Below are positions 42,764 through 51,708 of a stretch of 64,000 nucleotides of DNA, piece after piece. The first letter of the stretch is position 1, and each line of letters begins with the position of its first letter. Source of the DNA: Clostridiales bacterium. GTDB taxonomy: Bacteria > Bacillota > Clostridia > TANB77 > CAG-508. Under the pieces are notes generated by a model, which was not told where the DNA came from, made no database searches, and saw only the letters and a program-made list of their open reading frames with translations. The position numbers and the translations under genes were made by a program. Location of the stretch: NCBI GenBank assembly GCA_019417465.1, contig DXVF01000011.1, forward strand, positions 16,266 through 80,265. The letters are read 5' to 3'.

Positions 42764-43011
42764 ATTTATAATCCTCCTATCAAAAAAAGCCTTACAAAGA
42801 AATCGTTTAAGACTCCTTTGCAAGACTTTTAAATCTATACATCGTGTAAATAACTATTTTATTAAAGTTATCCTATATCGCTCGGAAGACTTTGTTTCCT
42901 AGATATACTCTTAAAAAATATTTTTAATTTTAATATATATTTTTCTATTTGTCAAATAAAATATTTTTAAAAGAGGGTAAAATGTTAATGCTATTTTATA
43001 TTTGTTTAGTT

Positions 43012-43551
43012 TTAAATATTGTTTATATATTTATTAAACTCTTTAAATGTCAATCCATGCATTACATCAAAAAACTCTTTTGTTGGACTTTCCTTACCAC
43101 CACGAAGTTTAATATAATAATTTACAATTGCTTCTAATGCATCTTTTTCATTTTTATACTCATATATACCTTTTCTTTCAAAGTTTGGATGTTCCATATG
43201 GTAAACTTTATTATTTAAATAATACAATACAAAACAATGCATATGCTCATCTTCTTCCAAATTGTTATACTCATCTGGTTCAAAAATTCTACAACAAAAC
43301 ATCTTATTTTTAATATTTATTTTATTTAATAAAAAATGCATAAACCAAACTTGTTCAATACAAGTTCCTAATCTATATTTAATAATTTCATCTATTGACA
43401 TTGTTCTATATAATTTTCGAAAATCTTTCATTGTTTTTATATGTTTTTCACCATTAATATCTATCCAACCATATTCTATGTATTTATTCATAAAATTAAA
43501 AACATCTTCTGGTGTTTTAATGTTTGATATATCACTTTGAAAATCGTTCAT
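43012..43551 (-). CDS. Transglutaminase-like protein
   Basis: A 179-residue protein with a Cys-His-Asp/Glu protease-like core: YRLGTCIEQVWFMHFLLNK (Cys near residue 64), DEHMHCFVLYYLNNKVYHME (His near 108), EHPNFERKGIYEY. The family includes peptidases and glycan-processing enzymes. No signal peptide is present. It is the fourth gene in the minus-strand cluster right of att3; the 250 bp before 42763 hold nothing clear. Confidence 0.7.
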   Translation of the reverse strand: MNDFQSDISNIKTPEDVFNFMNKYIEYGWIDINGEKHIKTMKDFRKLYRTMSIDEIIKYRLGTCIEQVWFMHFLLNKINIKNKMFCCRIFEPDEYNNLEEDEHMHCFVLYYLNNKVYHMEHPNFERKGIYEYKNEKDALEAIVNYYIKLRGGKESPTKEFFDVMHGLTFKEFNKYINNI

Positions 43552-43570
43552 TATTTAAAATCCTTTCGCT

Positions 43571-44344
43571 TCATTCTTTTGTTGCGGTTATTCCATAATA
43601 TCTTCTAATTAGTAAAATTCCTTTATCAGTTGTATTCTCATTAATATATTTATCTAATAAATTCATATCTAATACTTTGTCATCATCAATAGTGGATACT
43701 CCCATTTCAGAAAAGTTGGTTAGAATAGGAGTTTTTAGAAGTAATGCTAATAAATCTTCTTTTGTTTTATAATATTCTCTGATATGTATCGGTATCAATT
43801 CAACTTTCTTGAATCCTGCTTTAATTATATTTTCATAATCTATTAAACTAATAGGTTTTGGATCATTAAATGCTTGACCTTTTTCAAACAATAATTTTAG
43901 TTGCCAACAGTCTAATTTATCTACACCCCTTAAAAGTAATTTACCACCTTTTTTTAATGTTTTATAAATTTGCTTTGCAGATATAACAGTATGTCTTGCA
44001 ACAACTATATCAAAATAATCATTTGGTGTATCCATATTAAGATTGTCCATCACTTTAAATTCTATATAATCTTTTCCAGATTTTTTAAGATTATTTTTTG
44101 CTGTTTCTATCATATTAGATGAAAAATCTGTACCTAGTATTTTTTTAACTTTTGGAAAATCGTGTAATACTTTTTCACCACCACCAGTACCTAAATCCAA
44201 AATAATACTATTAGAATCACTATTTTTTTCAATTTCTTTTTGTAGATTCCATTTTGTTAAACACTCTTCTTCACAGTTTATCATACTGAAATCCCAATTA
44301 GATATTTTATCATAAAAATTCTTTTCAATACTCAAAATAATCAC
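43571..44344 (-). CDS. Class I SAM-dependent methyltransferase
   Basis: A 257-residue enzyme: ILDLGTGGGEKVLHDF near residue 48, ILGTDFSSNMIETAKNN, MDTPNDYFDIVVARHTVISA and LKKGGKLLLRGVD. This resembles UbiE/rRNA-type methylases. GTG 44344 or TTG 44335 could be the start. It follows the P-loop kinase gene after 10 bp, so the two are probably translated together. Confidence 0.78.
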   Translation of the reverse strand: MIILSIEKNFYDKISNWDFSMINCEEECLTKWNLQKEIEKNSDSNSIILDLGTGGGEKVLHDFPKVKKILGTDFSSNMIETAKNNLKKSGKDYIEFKVMDNLNMDTPNDYFDIVVARHTVISAKQIYKTLKKGGKLLLRGVDKLDCWQLKLLFEKGQAFNDPKPISLIDYENIIKAGFKKVELIPIHIREYYKTKEDLLALLLKTPILTNFSEMGVSTIDDDKVLDMNLLDKYINENTTDKGILLIRRYYGITATKE

Positions 44345-44354
44345 CTTCTTCTTT

Positions 44355-44876
44355 TTATTTAACTTCTATTTTTTTATTGAATTGATTTTTATACCACTTA
44401 TTAAGTTGCCTTCTATTTTTGAATATATGTATTTTTGAACTATCTATATCTTTTATTTTTTCTAATATCTCATCTCTCTTATTTTTTCTCCAATTTAATA
44501 CAAAACAGAAAAATTTCCAATTCATTTGTTCTTTACAACCTGGTATTTCTTTTTTCTCTTTTCCATGATTTTTTATAAATCTACCTAATGCTCCTTTTAT
44601 TTGTGCTATAGTCGAATAGTCTAGATAGATAATATAATCAGCTTTTTCAAGACGATATTGTAATGTAGAACGATATGTTCCATCTATAATCCACTTATTC
44701 TCATTTGTTTTACTAATAATTATTTTATCTCGTTCGTCTTTGTCTCTAATTTCCCAATTCTTTAAATGATGTATTCCATCAATATGATAAACAGGTAAAT
44801 TAAGTTCTTTTCCCAAATTTTCAGCTAACGTTGTTTTTCCTGTTCCACTACCACCAATTATACAAACTCGATTCAT
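44355..44876 (-). CDS. P-loop kinase, adenylate-kinase/FlaR-like (paralogue of 36417)
   Basis: A 173-residue protein: CIIGGSGTGKTTLAENLGKE (Walker A), YHIDGIHHLKNWE, KWIIDGTYRSTLQYRLEKAD and YIIYLDYSTIAQIKGALGR. It has the same plan as the gene at 36417. The substrate is not known. ATG 44876 has GAGGAG upstream. Confidence 0.7.
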   Translation of the reverse strand: MNRVCIIGGSGTGKTTLAENLGKELNLPVYHIDGIHHLKNWEIRDKDERDKIIISKTNENKWIIDGTYRSTLQYRLEKADYIIYLDYSTIAQIKGALGRFIKNHGKEKKEIPGCKEQMNWKFFCFVLNWRKNKRDEILEKIKDIDSSKIHIFKNRRQLNKWYKNQFNKKIEVK

Positions 44877-45058
44877 ATGAACTCCTCAAATATTAATATT
44901 TACCTTTTTAATATCTTATTTAAATTTACAAATGTTATAAAAGTATACTCTATGCATTTACAATCCAATTGCATATACAAACATATTTACTATCATTTCA
45001 CATTATTCAAAATAGCCACAATCCTTTTCTACCTTATTAATTTAAAAATATAAAGTAG

Positions 45059-45775
45059 TTATTCAACTTTTTTCCAACCTTTAATATTACTCCTTTTAAT
45101 TGCTCCATACAAATTAGCTCTAATTGTTGGTATATCCTTCTGGAATGCTAGAATTAAGTTTTTCATATCTTCACGTTTTGATACACCATCTATAGGGCAA
45201 ACTTTAGGTATAATAGGAATACTATTTCTTATAACAAAATTTCTGATATATTTTTCTGGTGCATAAATTAGAGGTCTAATTAGAGTTATTTTAGACCTAT
45301 CCATATAACTAGTAGGAGCAAAAGTGTTAATAGAACCACCATATAGTAAATTAAGAAAAAACGTTTCTAAAACGTCGTCTTCATTATGTCCTAAGGCAAT
45401 TTTATTACAGGATTCTCTAATTGCGATACTATTTAAAATTCCCCTTCTTAAATTTGCACATAAAGAACATGGATTTTTTTCATTTCGTATATCAAAAACA
45501 ATTTCTTTTATATGTGATTTTTCTTCTATAAAATTTATATTTAAGTCTTTACATAAATTTGAAAGAGCAGTTACATCAAAATTATCAAAACCAGGATTTA
45601 TAGTTACTGCTATAATTTCAAACTTTTTAGGGTAAAATCTTTGTAGGTTTTTAAGCCCGAGTAGTAAGGTAGTTGAATCCTTTCCTCCAGATAAACCAAC
45701 TGCTATTTTATCTCCATCTTCAATCATATTATAATCTTCAATTGCTTTTCTCATATATCCTAAAATTTTTTGCAT
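45059..45775 (-). CDS. TtcA-like PP-loop sulfurtransferase
   Basis: A 238-residue PP-loop ATPase: AVGLSGGKDSTTLLLGL near residue 26, a CSLCANLRRG pair near residue 118 that may hold an iron-sulfur cluster, and GHNEDDVLETFFLNLLYGG. TtcA inserts sulfur at C32 of tRNA. A third Cys (PKVCPIDG) is present. It may instead be another thiolase of this group. It is likely chromosomal and close to a tRNA gene. Confidence 0.75.
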   Translation of the reverse strand: MQKILGYMRKAIEDYNMIEDGDKIAVGLSGGKDSTTLLLGLKNLQRFYPKKFEIIAVTINPGFDNFDVTALSNLCKDLNINFIEEKSHIKEIVFDIRNEKNPCSLCANLRRGILNSIAIRESCNKIALGHNEDDVLETFFLNLLYGGSINTFAPTSYMDRSKITLIRPLIYAPEKYIRNFVIRNSIPIIPKVCPIDGVSKREDMKNLILAFQKDIPTIRANLYGAIKRSNIKGWKKVE

Positions 45776-45944
45776 AAATTTACCTCTGTTTACATATTTT
45801 AGAGTAATTATAGCATAAATATATTAAATAGTAAATCGTAAGAATGGATAATTATATTCAAAAAACTTGAATATAATTAGTAAAATAAGAATTTAAATAA
45901 TTTTTTATATAGATAATTTAGTTTTAATATTTACATATTAAACA

Positions 45945-45972
45945 TTGAAAAAATTTTTTTTTGTGATATAAT
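45945..45972 (+). promoter_or_regulatory. Promoter of tRNA-Arg
   Basis: TTGAAA (45945-45950), 16 bp, TATAAT (45967-45972) with an extended TG before the -10. It ends 12 bp before the tRNA. Confidence 0.7.
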
Positions 45973-45983
45973 ACATAATATAT

Positions 45984-46060
45984 GTGCGTGTAGCTCAGTA
46001 GGATAGAGCGACAGTTTCCTAAACTGCAGGTCGCAGGTTCGATTCCTGTCTCGCACACCA
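45984..46060 (+). tRNA. tRNA-Arg (anticodon CCU)
   Basis: A 77-nt tRNA with encoded CCA. The D-arm, anticodon loop (TTCCTAA, anticodon CCT), T-arm (GCAGG TTCGATT CCTGT) and acceptor are all visible. Two oddities are a T-T pair at acceptor position 6-67 and an A-C pair closing the anticodon stem at 27-43. Confidence 0.93.
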
Positions 46061-46106
46061 AATATTTAAATCTAATAATTTATTTTAAAAATTAGGATAT
46101 CAATAT

Positions 46107-46169
46107 AAAATGCGATTCTATATAATTTGTATAGTCCTATGTAGGCCCAAAAATGTAGAATCGCATTTT
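46107..46169 (+). other. Perfect 14-bp hairpin between tRNA-Arg and tadA
   Basis: AAAATGCGATTCTA (46107-46120) pairs with TAGAATCGCATTTT (46156-46169) around a 35-nt loop. It may end the tRNA transcript or serve as a leader structure of tadA. Confidence 0.55.
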
Positions 46170-46198
46170 ATATAATATTAATATGTAAGGAGACTTTT

Positions 46199-46654
46199 GT
46201 GGAAGAAGAGTATATGAAGGAAGCTCTAAAAGAGGCTAAAAAAGCATATAATAAAGAAGAAATTCCAGTAGGGGCAGTTATAGTTAAAGATGGAAAAATT
46301 ATTGCTAGGGCTCACAATTTAAAAGAAACTAAGCAAGACACAATTAATCACGCAGAGATTCTTGCAATAAAAAAAGCAAGTAAAAAATTAAATTCATGGA
46401 GATTAACAGATTGCGAAATGTATGTTACATTAGAACCATGTAGTATGTGTGCAGGGGCTTTGATACAATCTAGAATAAAAAAGGTATATATTGGTGCTAT
46501 GGATTACAAAACTGGAGCATGTGGATCTATTTTAAATTTATTGAAAGATTATCCTTGTAACCACCAAGTAGATATACAAACAGAAGTATTAAAAGTAGAA
46601 TGCGAGAAAATATTAAAAGATTTTTTTAAAGAATTAAGAAAAAAAAAGAAATAG
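46199..46654 (+). CDS. tadA: tRNA-specific adenosine deaminase TadA
   Basis: A 151-residue deaminase that converts wobble A34 of tRNA-Arg(ACG) to inosine. The zinc and catalytic sites are NHAEILAIKKA (His and proton-shuttle Glu near residue 57) and TLEPCSMCAGALIQSRI (two Cys near residue 85). The length is normal. It starts with GTG 46199 behind AAGGAG. This is the first clear chromosomal housekeeping protein gene right of the islands. Confidence 0.92.
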   Translation: MEEEYMKEALKEAKKAYNKEEIPVGAVIVKDGKIIARAHNLKETKQDTINHAEILAIKKASKKLNSWRLTDCEMYVTLEPCSMCAGALIQSRIKKVYIGAMDYKTGACGSILNLLKDYPCNHQVDIQTEVLKVECEKILKDFFKELRKKKK

Positions 46655-46673
46655 TTTTTTTGGAGGTATGTGT

Positions 46674-47423
46674 TTGAAAGAAGATAATATAAAAAGAGTA
46701 ATAAAAGCATGTTTAAGTATAGCTTTATTAGCTGTTATATTAGTTATTGTTGTAACAATTATGATGAAATATAATGTAGAAGGTGAAAAAAATATGCCTT
46801 TTAAACTTTCTAAAATTACAATAATTAGTACTGCAGAAGGGATAGAAGATTCACAAAATGATAACAATGTAAAGTGGAAATTAAATATTTTACAAAATAA
46901 TGATTTATATTTTACAATTTCAAAAAATGAAAATTATGATAAAGAAGATATTATAGAAAGTGTAAAAATAGAAAATATAAAAATAGTAAGTGAACCTAAG
47001 GTTGGCGAAATAAAAGCTTATATGCCGAATAGCTCAGATGGTAGAATATATCAATATAAAGATGAATATGTAATAACAGATAAATTAGAATACTTTGGCT
47101 CAAATACAAATAATGCAAAAACTCTAGAAATTGGAAATCAAGGTGGAAATATATTAATGAGTTTCACAAACAATGGAATAGGTACATATGAGTCAAATGA
47201 TGATGATACCATTAAACATGATGGATCATTAATTAGCAAATTAGGCAAAACAAAAGAAGATTTAAACTTCTCTGTTTCTTTCGATTTAGTTATAAAAGTA
47301 ACAAATAAAAGCTATAGAACAAATATAAATTTAGATTTACCATGTGGAGATATTATACAGGAAGGAACAAGTACATATGAAATAACTGATACAGATAAAT
47401 TTATATTTAAAAGAGAAAATTAA
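46674..47423 (+). CDS. Membrane-anchored protein of unknown function
   Basis: About 250 residues. After a basic start, residues 10-30 form a transmembrane helix (CLSIALLAVILVIVVTIMMK), and the rest is predicted outside. The outer part has strand-rich repeats and a final IPCGDI-like segment (LDLPCGDIIQEGTSTYEIT). No family is recognised. The ribosome-binding site GGAGG is too close to ATG 46668, so TTG 46674 is the likely start. It follows tadA by 13 bp. Confidence 0.6.
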   Translation: MKEDNIKRVIKACLSIALLAVILVIVVTIMMKYNVEGEKNMPFKLSKITIISTAEGIEDSQNDNNVKWKLNILQNNDLYFTISKNENYDKEDIIESVKIENIKIVSEPKVGEIKAYMPNSSDGRIYQYKDEYVITDKLEYFGSNTNNAKTLEIGNQGGNILMSFTNNGIGTYESNDDDTIKHDGSLISKLGKTKEDLNFSVSFDLVIKVTNKSYRTNINLDLPCGDIIQEGTSTYEITDTDKFIFKREN

Positions 47424-47432
47424 AATAAATAC

Positions 47433-47461
47433 TTGATAAAATAGAAAAAACAGTATATAAT
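47433..47461 (+). promoter_or_regulatory. Promoter of the SRP RNA gene
   Basis: TTGATA (47433-47438), 17 bp, TATAAT (47456-47461), about 20 bp before the RNA stem begins. Confidence 0.7.
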
Positions 47462-47480
47462 CCAAAATGGTATGAGAATA

Positions 47481-47605
47481 CTTCTAACCTTTGTATGGAA
47501 AGTAAAAATCCAATAAATAGCTATGAACCTTGTCAGGTCCGGAAGGAAGCAGCAATAAGTAGTGATGTTATGTGGAAGTTTACTTTCCATAGAGAGGTTA
47601 GAAAA
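47481..47605 (+). ncRNA. ffs: Signal recognition particle RNA (small bacterial type)
   Basis: The universal SRP tetraloop helix is present: GTCAGGTCCGGAAGGAAGCA near 47532-47551. The outer stem pairs TCTAACCT with AGGTTAGA, and TGGAAAGTAAA with TTTACTTTCCA. It is the short form with no Alu domain. It scaffolds Ffh for membrane targeting and sits just before dnaX, as in many Clostridia. Confidence 0.92.
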
Positions 47606-47651
47606 GTAAATAAAATCTCGTACTATTTTTTTTCGAAACGAGGTGAAAAAA

Positions 47652-49262
47652 GTGGCATATACAGCTCTATATAGAAAATTTAGACCACCTGTTTTTGACC
47701 AGATTATAGGACAAGAACATATTACGAAAACTCTTAAAAATCAAATTAAATCTGGGAGAGTTGGACATGCATATCTATTTAATGGAGGAAGGGGAACTGG
47801 TAAAACTTCAGCTGCTAAGATTTTAGCAAGAGCAGTAAATTGCCTTAATCCGCAAGAAGGAGAACCTTGTAATGAATGCGAAATTTGTAAGGCAGCTATT
47901 TCAGGCTCATTAACAGATATAGTAGAAATGGATGCAGCTTCTAATAATAGTGTAGAAGATATTCGTTTAATTAGAGATGAAGTGAATTTTTTACCAACTA
48001 CAGCTAAGTATAGAGTATATATTATAGATGAGGTTCATATGTTATCAACAGGAGCATTTAATGCACTTTTAAAAACGCTTGAGGAACCACCAGAACATGT
48101 TAAGTTTATATTAGCAACTACAGAACCACAAAAATTGCCTGCAACTATATTATCAAGATGTCAAAGATTTGACTTTAAAAAGATATCTGATAATAATATA
48201 GCAAAATGGTTAGCCTATGTTTGTAAAGAGAGTAATGTAAATATTACTGAAGATGCATTAAAAACAATTGCGTCTTTGGCAGAAGGTGCAATGAGAGATG
48301 CATTAAGTATATTAGATCGTTGTATACAAGACGGAAGTAATCAAATTGATGTGCAAAAAATTAAAGATTTAGTTGGAATACCACAAACTGAGTACATTTA
48401 TAAAGTAGTAGAAGCAATCTTAAATAAAAAAATGGATCAGAGTATTGATGCAATAGACGAAATAATAAAAGATGGAAAAGATATAAATAATTTAGTTTGG
48501 GAGATAATAAAATATGTAAAAGATATTTTATTATTTAAAACAAGTAAAAAAGTAGACTTGTATACAGAAGAAGAACTTAAGCAAATATCAATATTATCTG
48601 AAAGTACGTCTAAAGAAGCTTTATTAAAAATAATTTTTGATTTGTCAGAATTAGAAAATAATTTAAAATGGGCCACACAAAAGTCTATTATTTTACAAGT
48701 TGGAATAATGAAATTATGTAGTAATGAAGAGATAAATGATAAAGAAGAGTTGATTAGAAAAATAAATAAATTAGAAAAGCAAATTAATGAAATTGAAAAG
48801 GGTGTTATCCACAATCCTTCAAAAAATGTGGATAACACTATGGTAAAAACATCTAATCTAGGAAATGTAGCGAGTAAAAATTTAAGTTCTACAAAAGCAG
48901 AAAAGAAAACTAATAACATGGATAAATTAAAGAAAATGGATGCATGGCCTAACATTGTAAATAACTTAAAGCAAGATGGAAAGATAATGTTATATACTAA
49001 TTTAATTAATACAAATGCTAGAGAACTTAATGATATGATGGTAGGAATAGAATTTCCAAATGGACTAACATCCTTTGGAAAAGCTATTTTAGAAAAACCA
49101 GAAAATATGCTTGAACTTACAAAGGCTGTTTCTATGGAATATGGTAAGGATATGGTCGTTAAGCTAATTGATGAAAATAATTTACCTAAATTTGTAAAAA
49201 ACAATGAAATTGATGATATTACTAAGAATATTGATATGAAAGTTAATATAATAGAAGATTAA
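47652..49262 (+). CDS. dnaX: DNA polymerase III subunit gamma/tau
   Basis: A 536-residue clamp-loader ATPase: YRKFRPPVFDQIIGQEHITK, Walker A GGRGTGKTSAAK near residue 46, four zinc Cys (CLNPQEGEPCNECEIC), Walker B VYIIDEVHMLS and sensor LATTEPQKLPATILSRCQRF. The C-terminal part is the tau-specific region. GTG 47652 with GAGGTG 7 nt upstream is preferred over the GTG at 47643. The coding region contains a pair of perfect DnaA boxes (48802-48848). Confidence 0.93.
   Translation: MAYTALYRKFRPPVFDQIIGQEHITKTLKNQIKSGRVGHAYLFNGGRGTGKTSAAKILARAVNCLNPQEGEPCNECEICKAAISGSLTDIVEMDAASNNSVEDIRLIRDEVNFLPTTAKYRVYIIDEVHMLSTGAFNALLKTLEEPPEHVKFILATTEPQKLPATILSRCQRFDFKKISDNNIAKWLAYVCKESNVNITEDALKTIASLAEGAMRDALSILDRCIQDGSNQIDVQKIKDLVGIPQTEYIYKVVEAILNKKMDQSIDAIDEIIKDGKDINNLVWEIIKYVKDILLFKTSKKVDLYTEEELKQISILSESTSKEALLKIIFDLSELENNLKWATQKSIILQVGIMKLCSNEEINDKEELIRKINKLEKQINEIEKGVIHNPSKNVDNTMVKTSNLGNVASKNLSSTKAEKKTNNMDKLKKMDAWPNIVNNLKQDGKIMLYTNLINTNARELNDMMVGIEFPNGLTSFGKAILEKPENMLELTKAVSMEYGKDMVVKLIDENNLPKFVKNNEIDDITKNIDMKVNIIED
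48802..48848. promoter_or_regulatory. Two inverted perfect DnaA boxes inside dnaX
   Basis: TTATCCACA at 48805-48813 and its inverse TGTGGATAA at 48837-48845, with matching flanks that make 12-bp arms (GTGTTATCCACA / TGTGGATAACAC) and a 23-nt spacer. The bases code for a linker of DnaX. Confidence 0.75.
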
Positions 49263-49281
49263 TTTTAAGGAGGAATGTAAA

Positions 49282-49620
49282 ATGGCAAAAAGAGGTTTCC
49301 CAGGTATGGGAGGATTTGGTGGAATGAATATAAACCAATTAATGAAAGAAGCAAAAAAAATGCAAGCAGATATGGAAAAATCACAAGAAGAATTAGCAAA
49401 TAAGGAATTTGATGCGACAGCAGGTGGGGGAGCAGTTTTTGTAAAAGTATCAGGAAATAAAGAGTTAAAAGAAATAATAATAAAAAAAGATGTAGTTGAC
49501 CCAGATGATGTAGAAATGTTACAAGATTTAATACTAACATGTGTAAATGAAGCTTTAAGAAAAGTTGATAGTGCACAAGCAGCTGAGCTTGGAAAGTATA
49601 ATATACCAGGAATAATGTAA
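49282..49620 (+). CDS. ybaB: YbaB/EbfC nucleoid-associated protein
   Basis: A 112-residue DNA-binding protein with the family helix MNINQLMKEAKKMQADMEKS and the strand pattern VKVSGNKELKEIIIKKDVVD, VEMLQDLILTCVNEAL. It forms dimers on DNA and lies in the conserved dnaX-ybaB-recR operon. AAGGAGGA is upstream. Confidence 0.92.
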   Translation: MAKRGFPGMGGFGGMNINQLMKEAKKMQADMEKSQEELANKEFDATAGGGAVFVKVSGNKELKEIIIKKDVVDPDDVEMLQDLILTCVNEALRKVDSAQAAELGKYNIPGIM

Positions 49621-49629
49621 ATAAAACCC

Positions 49630-49678
49630 AGTAAGAAGGTTTCTTCTCTAAGCATTTAGCAAGAAATCTTCTTTTTTA
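49630..49678 (+). promoter_or_regulatory. Hairpin with T-run between ybaB and recR
   Basis: AGAAGGTTTCTT (49634-49645) against AAGAAATCTTCT (49661-49672) followed by TTTT. It probably acts as a partial terminator within the operon. Confidence 0.6.
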
Positions 49679-49704
49679 GACAATAAGTGGAAGGAAGAAG
49701 AAAT

Positions 49705-50304
49705 ATGTCGTACTATTCACCATCAATAGAAAAATTAATAGAAGCTTTTGAAAAATTACCTAGTATAGGAAACAAGACTGCTGCAAGACTTGCTTTTTAT
49801 ATCTTAAATTCTAGCAAAGAAGAGACAAAAGAGTTTGTAAAAGCTATACTAGATGCTAAAGAAAATTTAAAATACTGTTCTGTATGTTATAATATCTCAG
49901 ATACAGACCCATGTATGATTTGTTCAAATAAAACAAGAGATAAATCTGTTATTTGTGTAGTAGAAGATGTTAAAGATATTGTTGCAATGGAAAGAACACA
50001 TGAGTTTAAAGGTATTTATCATGTGCTTCATGGTTCAATATCACCTATGAATGGTGTTGGACCAGATGATATTAAAATAAAAGAATTGCTAGCAAGACTT
50101 ATGGATGGAGAAGTAAAGGAAATTATTTTAGCTACAAATCCAAGAGTCGAGGGAGAGGCAACTGCAATGTATTTATCAAAACTAATAAAACCACTTGGAA
50201 TAAAAGTAACAAGAATTGCACATGGAATACCTGTAGGTGGCGATTTGGAATATACAGATGAAGTTACATTAAGTAAAGCTTTAGAAGGAAGAAGAGAATT
50301 ATAA
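49705..50304 (+). CDS. recR: Recombination mediator RecR
   Basis: A 199-residue protein: LIEAFEKLPSIGNKTAARLA (helix-hairpin-helix), zinc Cys CSVCYNISDTDPCMIC near residue 55, and the Toprim part VICVVEDVKDIVAMERTHEF, ATNPRVEGEATAMYL. It loads RecA at gaps with RecFO. ATG 49705 with GGAAGGAAG ahead is preferred over GTG 49687. Confidence 0.93.
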   Translation: MSYYSPSIEKLIEAFEKLPSIGNKTAARLAFYILNSSKEETKEFVKAILDAKENLKYCSVCYNISDTDPCMICSNKTRDKSVICVVEDVKDIVAMERTHEFKGIYHVLHGSISPMNGVGPDDIKIKELLARLMDGEVKEIILATNPRVEGEATAMYLSKLIKPLGIKVTRIAHGIPVGGDLEYTDEVTLSKALEGRREL

Positions 50305-50326
50305 AAATATATCTAATAAATTTATA

Positions 50327-50506
50327 TTAATCACAGTTATTATTATTAGGTTCCGCTGACGCAATAGTACTTAAATTGGATCCAAGAGCAGAAAAAAAAT
50401 TACCTAACACATCAACTTCATCGCTAGAAAATTCATTTGAAATATAAATAGCTATGATACTTGCTAAAGCAACTAGCTCACAACCAGAAAGATTATTAAG
50501 ACACAT
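50327..50506 (-). CDS. Small DUF6774-like protein
   Basis: A 59-residue protein, MCLNNLSGCELVALASIIAI, then DEVDVLGNFFSALGSNLSTI. The Cys-Glu-Leu pattern and LGNFF motif resemble DUF6774, a small family found in Clostridia. The function is unknown. AGGAGGAGC lies just before ATG 50506 and is sequestered in a stem with a copy of its complement (50534-50546). Confidence 0.7.
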   Translation of the reverse strand: MCLNNLSGCELVALASIIAIYISNEFSSDEVDVLGNFFSALGSNLSTIASAEPNNNNCD

Positions 50507-50508
50507 AA

Positions 50509-50554
50509 AGCTCCTCCTCACTTTATAAATATATGAGTTAGGAGCTTATTTTTT
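50509..50554. terminator. Hairpin that ends the dnaX-recR operon and masks the RBS of the next gene
   Basis: AGCTCCTCCTCA (50509-50520) pairs with TGAGTTAGGAGCT (50534-50546). On the plus strand a T-run follows, so it is a terminator. On the minus strand one arm is the ribosome-binding site of the DUF6774-like gene. Confidence 0.65.
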
Positions 50555-50573
50555 TCATAAAAAATAATATTTA

Positions 50574-51708
50574 TTAATAATTTTTGTTATTCAAAACTGT
50601 TTCACAAATATCTTTTGTAGAATTAGGCTTTCCTAAAAGTTTTACATATTTTTGCAAATTCTCAAGGTTATTAGGAAAGTCTAAAACACTTGAAAATACT
50701 TCTTCTATATTATCATCATTTTTTATCCATATAGCAGCATGATTACTTTCTAAGAAATTCGCATTTTCTTCTTCTTGACCAGGAAGTGGATTTATAACAA
50801 TAATTGGTAAACCTGATGCTAAACTTTCTGTAGATGTAAGACCGACCTGGTTTAGTTATAACTAAACTAGATATGTACATAAGTTCAGGAACCTTATCAG
50901 TGTATTCGAATATTCTTATATCTTTTTTATTTTTTTCAGTAAGTAACTTTTCAAAATTAGTTTTCATTTTTTGATTTCTTCCAGAAATAGCAACAATCTG
51001 ATATTTATCTGTATTTTGAGAAAGATATTTAAAAATACTAATAGTTCTATCTTTCCCTAGTCCGAATTCTCCACCACCAAAGAATAAGATTACCTTTTTG
51101 TTAGGGTTTAATTCAAAAAAATTAAATATTTCATTTTTATCATAACTTTTTAAAAATCTATTTGAAATGGGAATTCCAGTAGCAAATATTTTTGATTCTG
51201 GAATTCCACTATCAATAAGAGAATATTTCATTTTATCATGTGCAACAAAAAAATAATCTATATATTCGTTCCCTACAAGCCATTGATCATGTGGAGCAAA
51301 ATCTGTAAGTATACTTGCTAAAATGCAATTTACTTTTCCAGTATTTTTTAAATAGCTAGTCATTTGTGAACCAAATGGATGTGTAGAGAAGATTATATCA
51401 GGATTTTTTTCTTCAAATAAATGATAAAGTTTTGATGCTAAATATCGATTAGCAGCATTGCTGAATTTAGATAAAAAACCTTTTTGTGAATTATTATATA
51501 TATTACCCCAAAGTTTAGGAGCATTTTTAGCCATATATTTATAAGCAGAAGTTGTTAATTTATCTATACTGCTACTTATATAATTAATGCAATCTATTAA
51601 TTCTGATTCGACATCTGGAAAGTGATTATCTATATATTCTTTAATTGATTTTGCGGCAGATAAGTGTCCTCCACCATAAGAGGCATAAAAAATAATTATT
51701 TTTTTCAT
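50574..51708 (-). pseudogene. UgtP/MGDG-synthase-like glycosyltransferase with frameshift
   Basis: ATG 51708 starts MKKIIIFYASYGGGHLSAAK, the N-terminus of processive diacylglycerol or UDP-sugar glycosyltransferases (UgtP/MurG fold). Motifs LWGNIYNN, THPFGSQ, FFGGGEFGLGK and AISGRNQKMK follow. At about 50844 one extra base breaks the donor site: PGGLTSTESLASGLP reads PGRSYIY instead. The other frame continues to a stop at 50574. Either the enzyme is lost or the base is an error. Such enzymes make glycolipid anchors. Confidence 0.8.

Noticed and set aside
42949..43137. 62-residue hydrophobic frame
   Set aside because: It overlaps the end of the transglutaminase-like gene on the other strand and has no ribosome-binding site.
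45984..46060. tRNA-Arg as the integration target of the elements
   Set aside because: Its acceptor end (TCGCACACCA) does not match the att sites (CACCTCGACCA), which fit tRNA-Pro instead.
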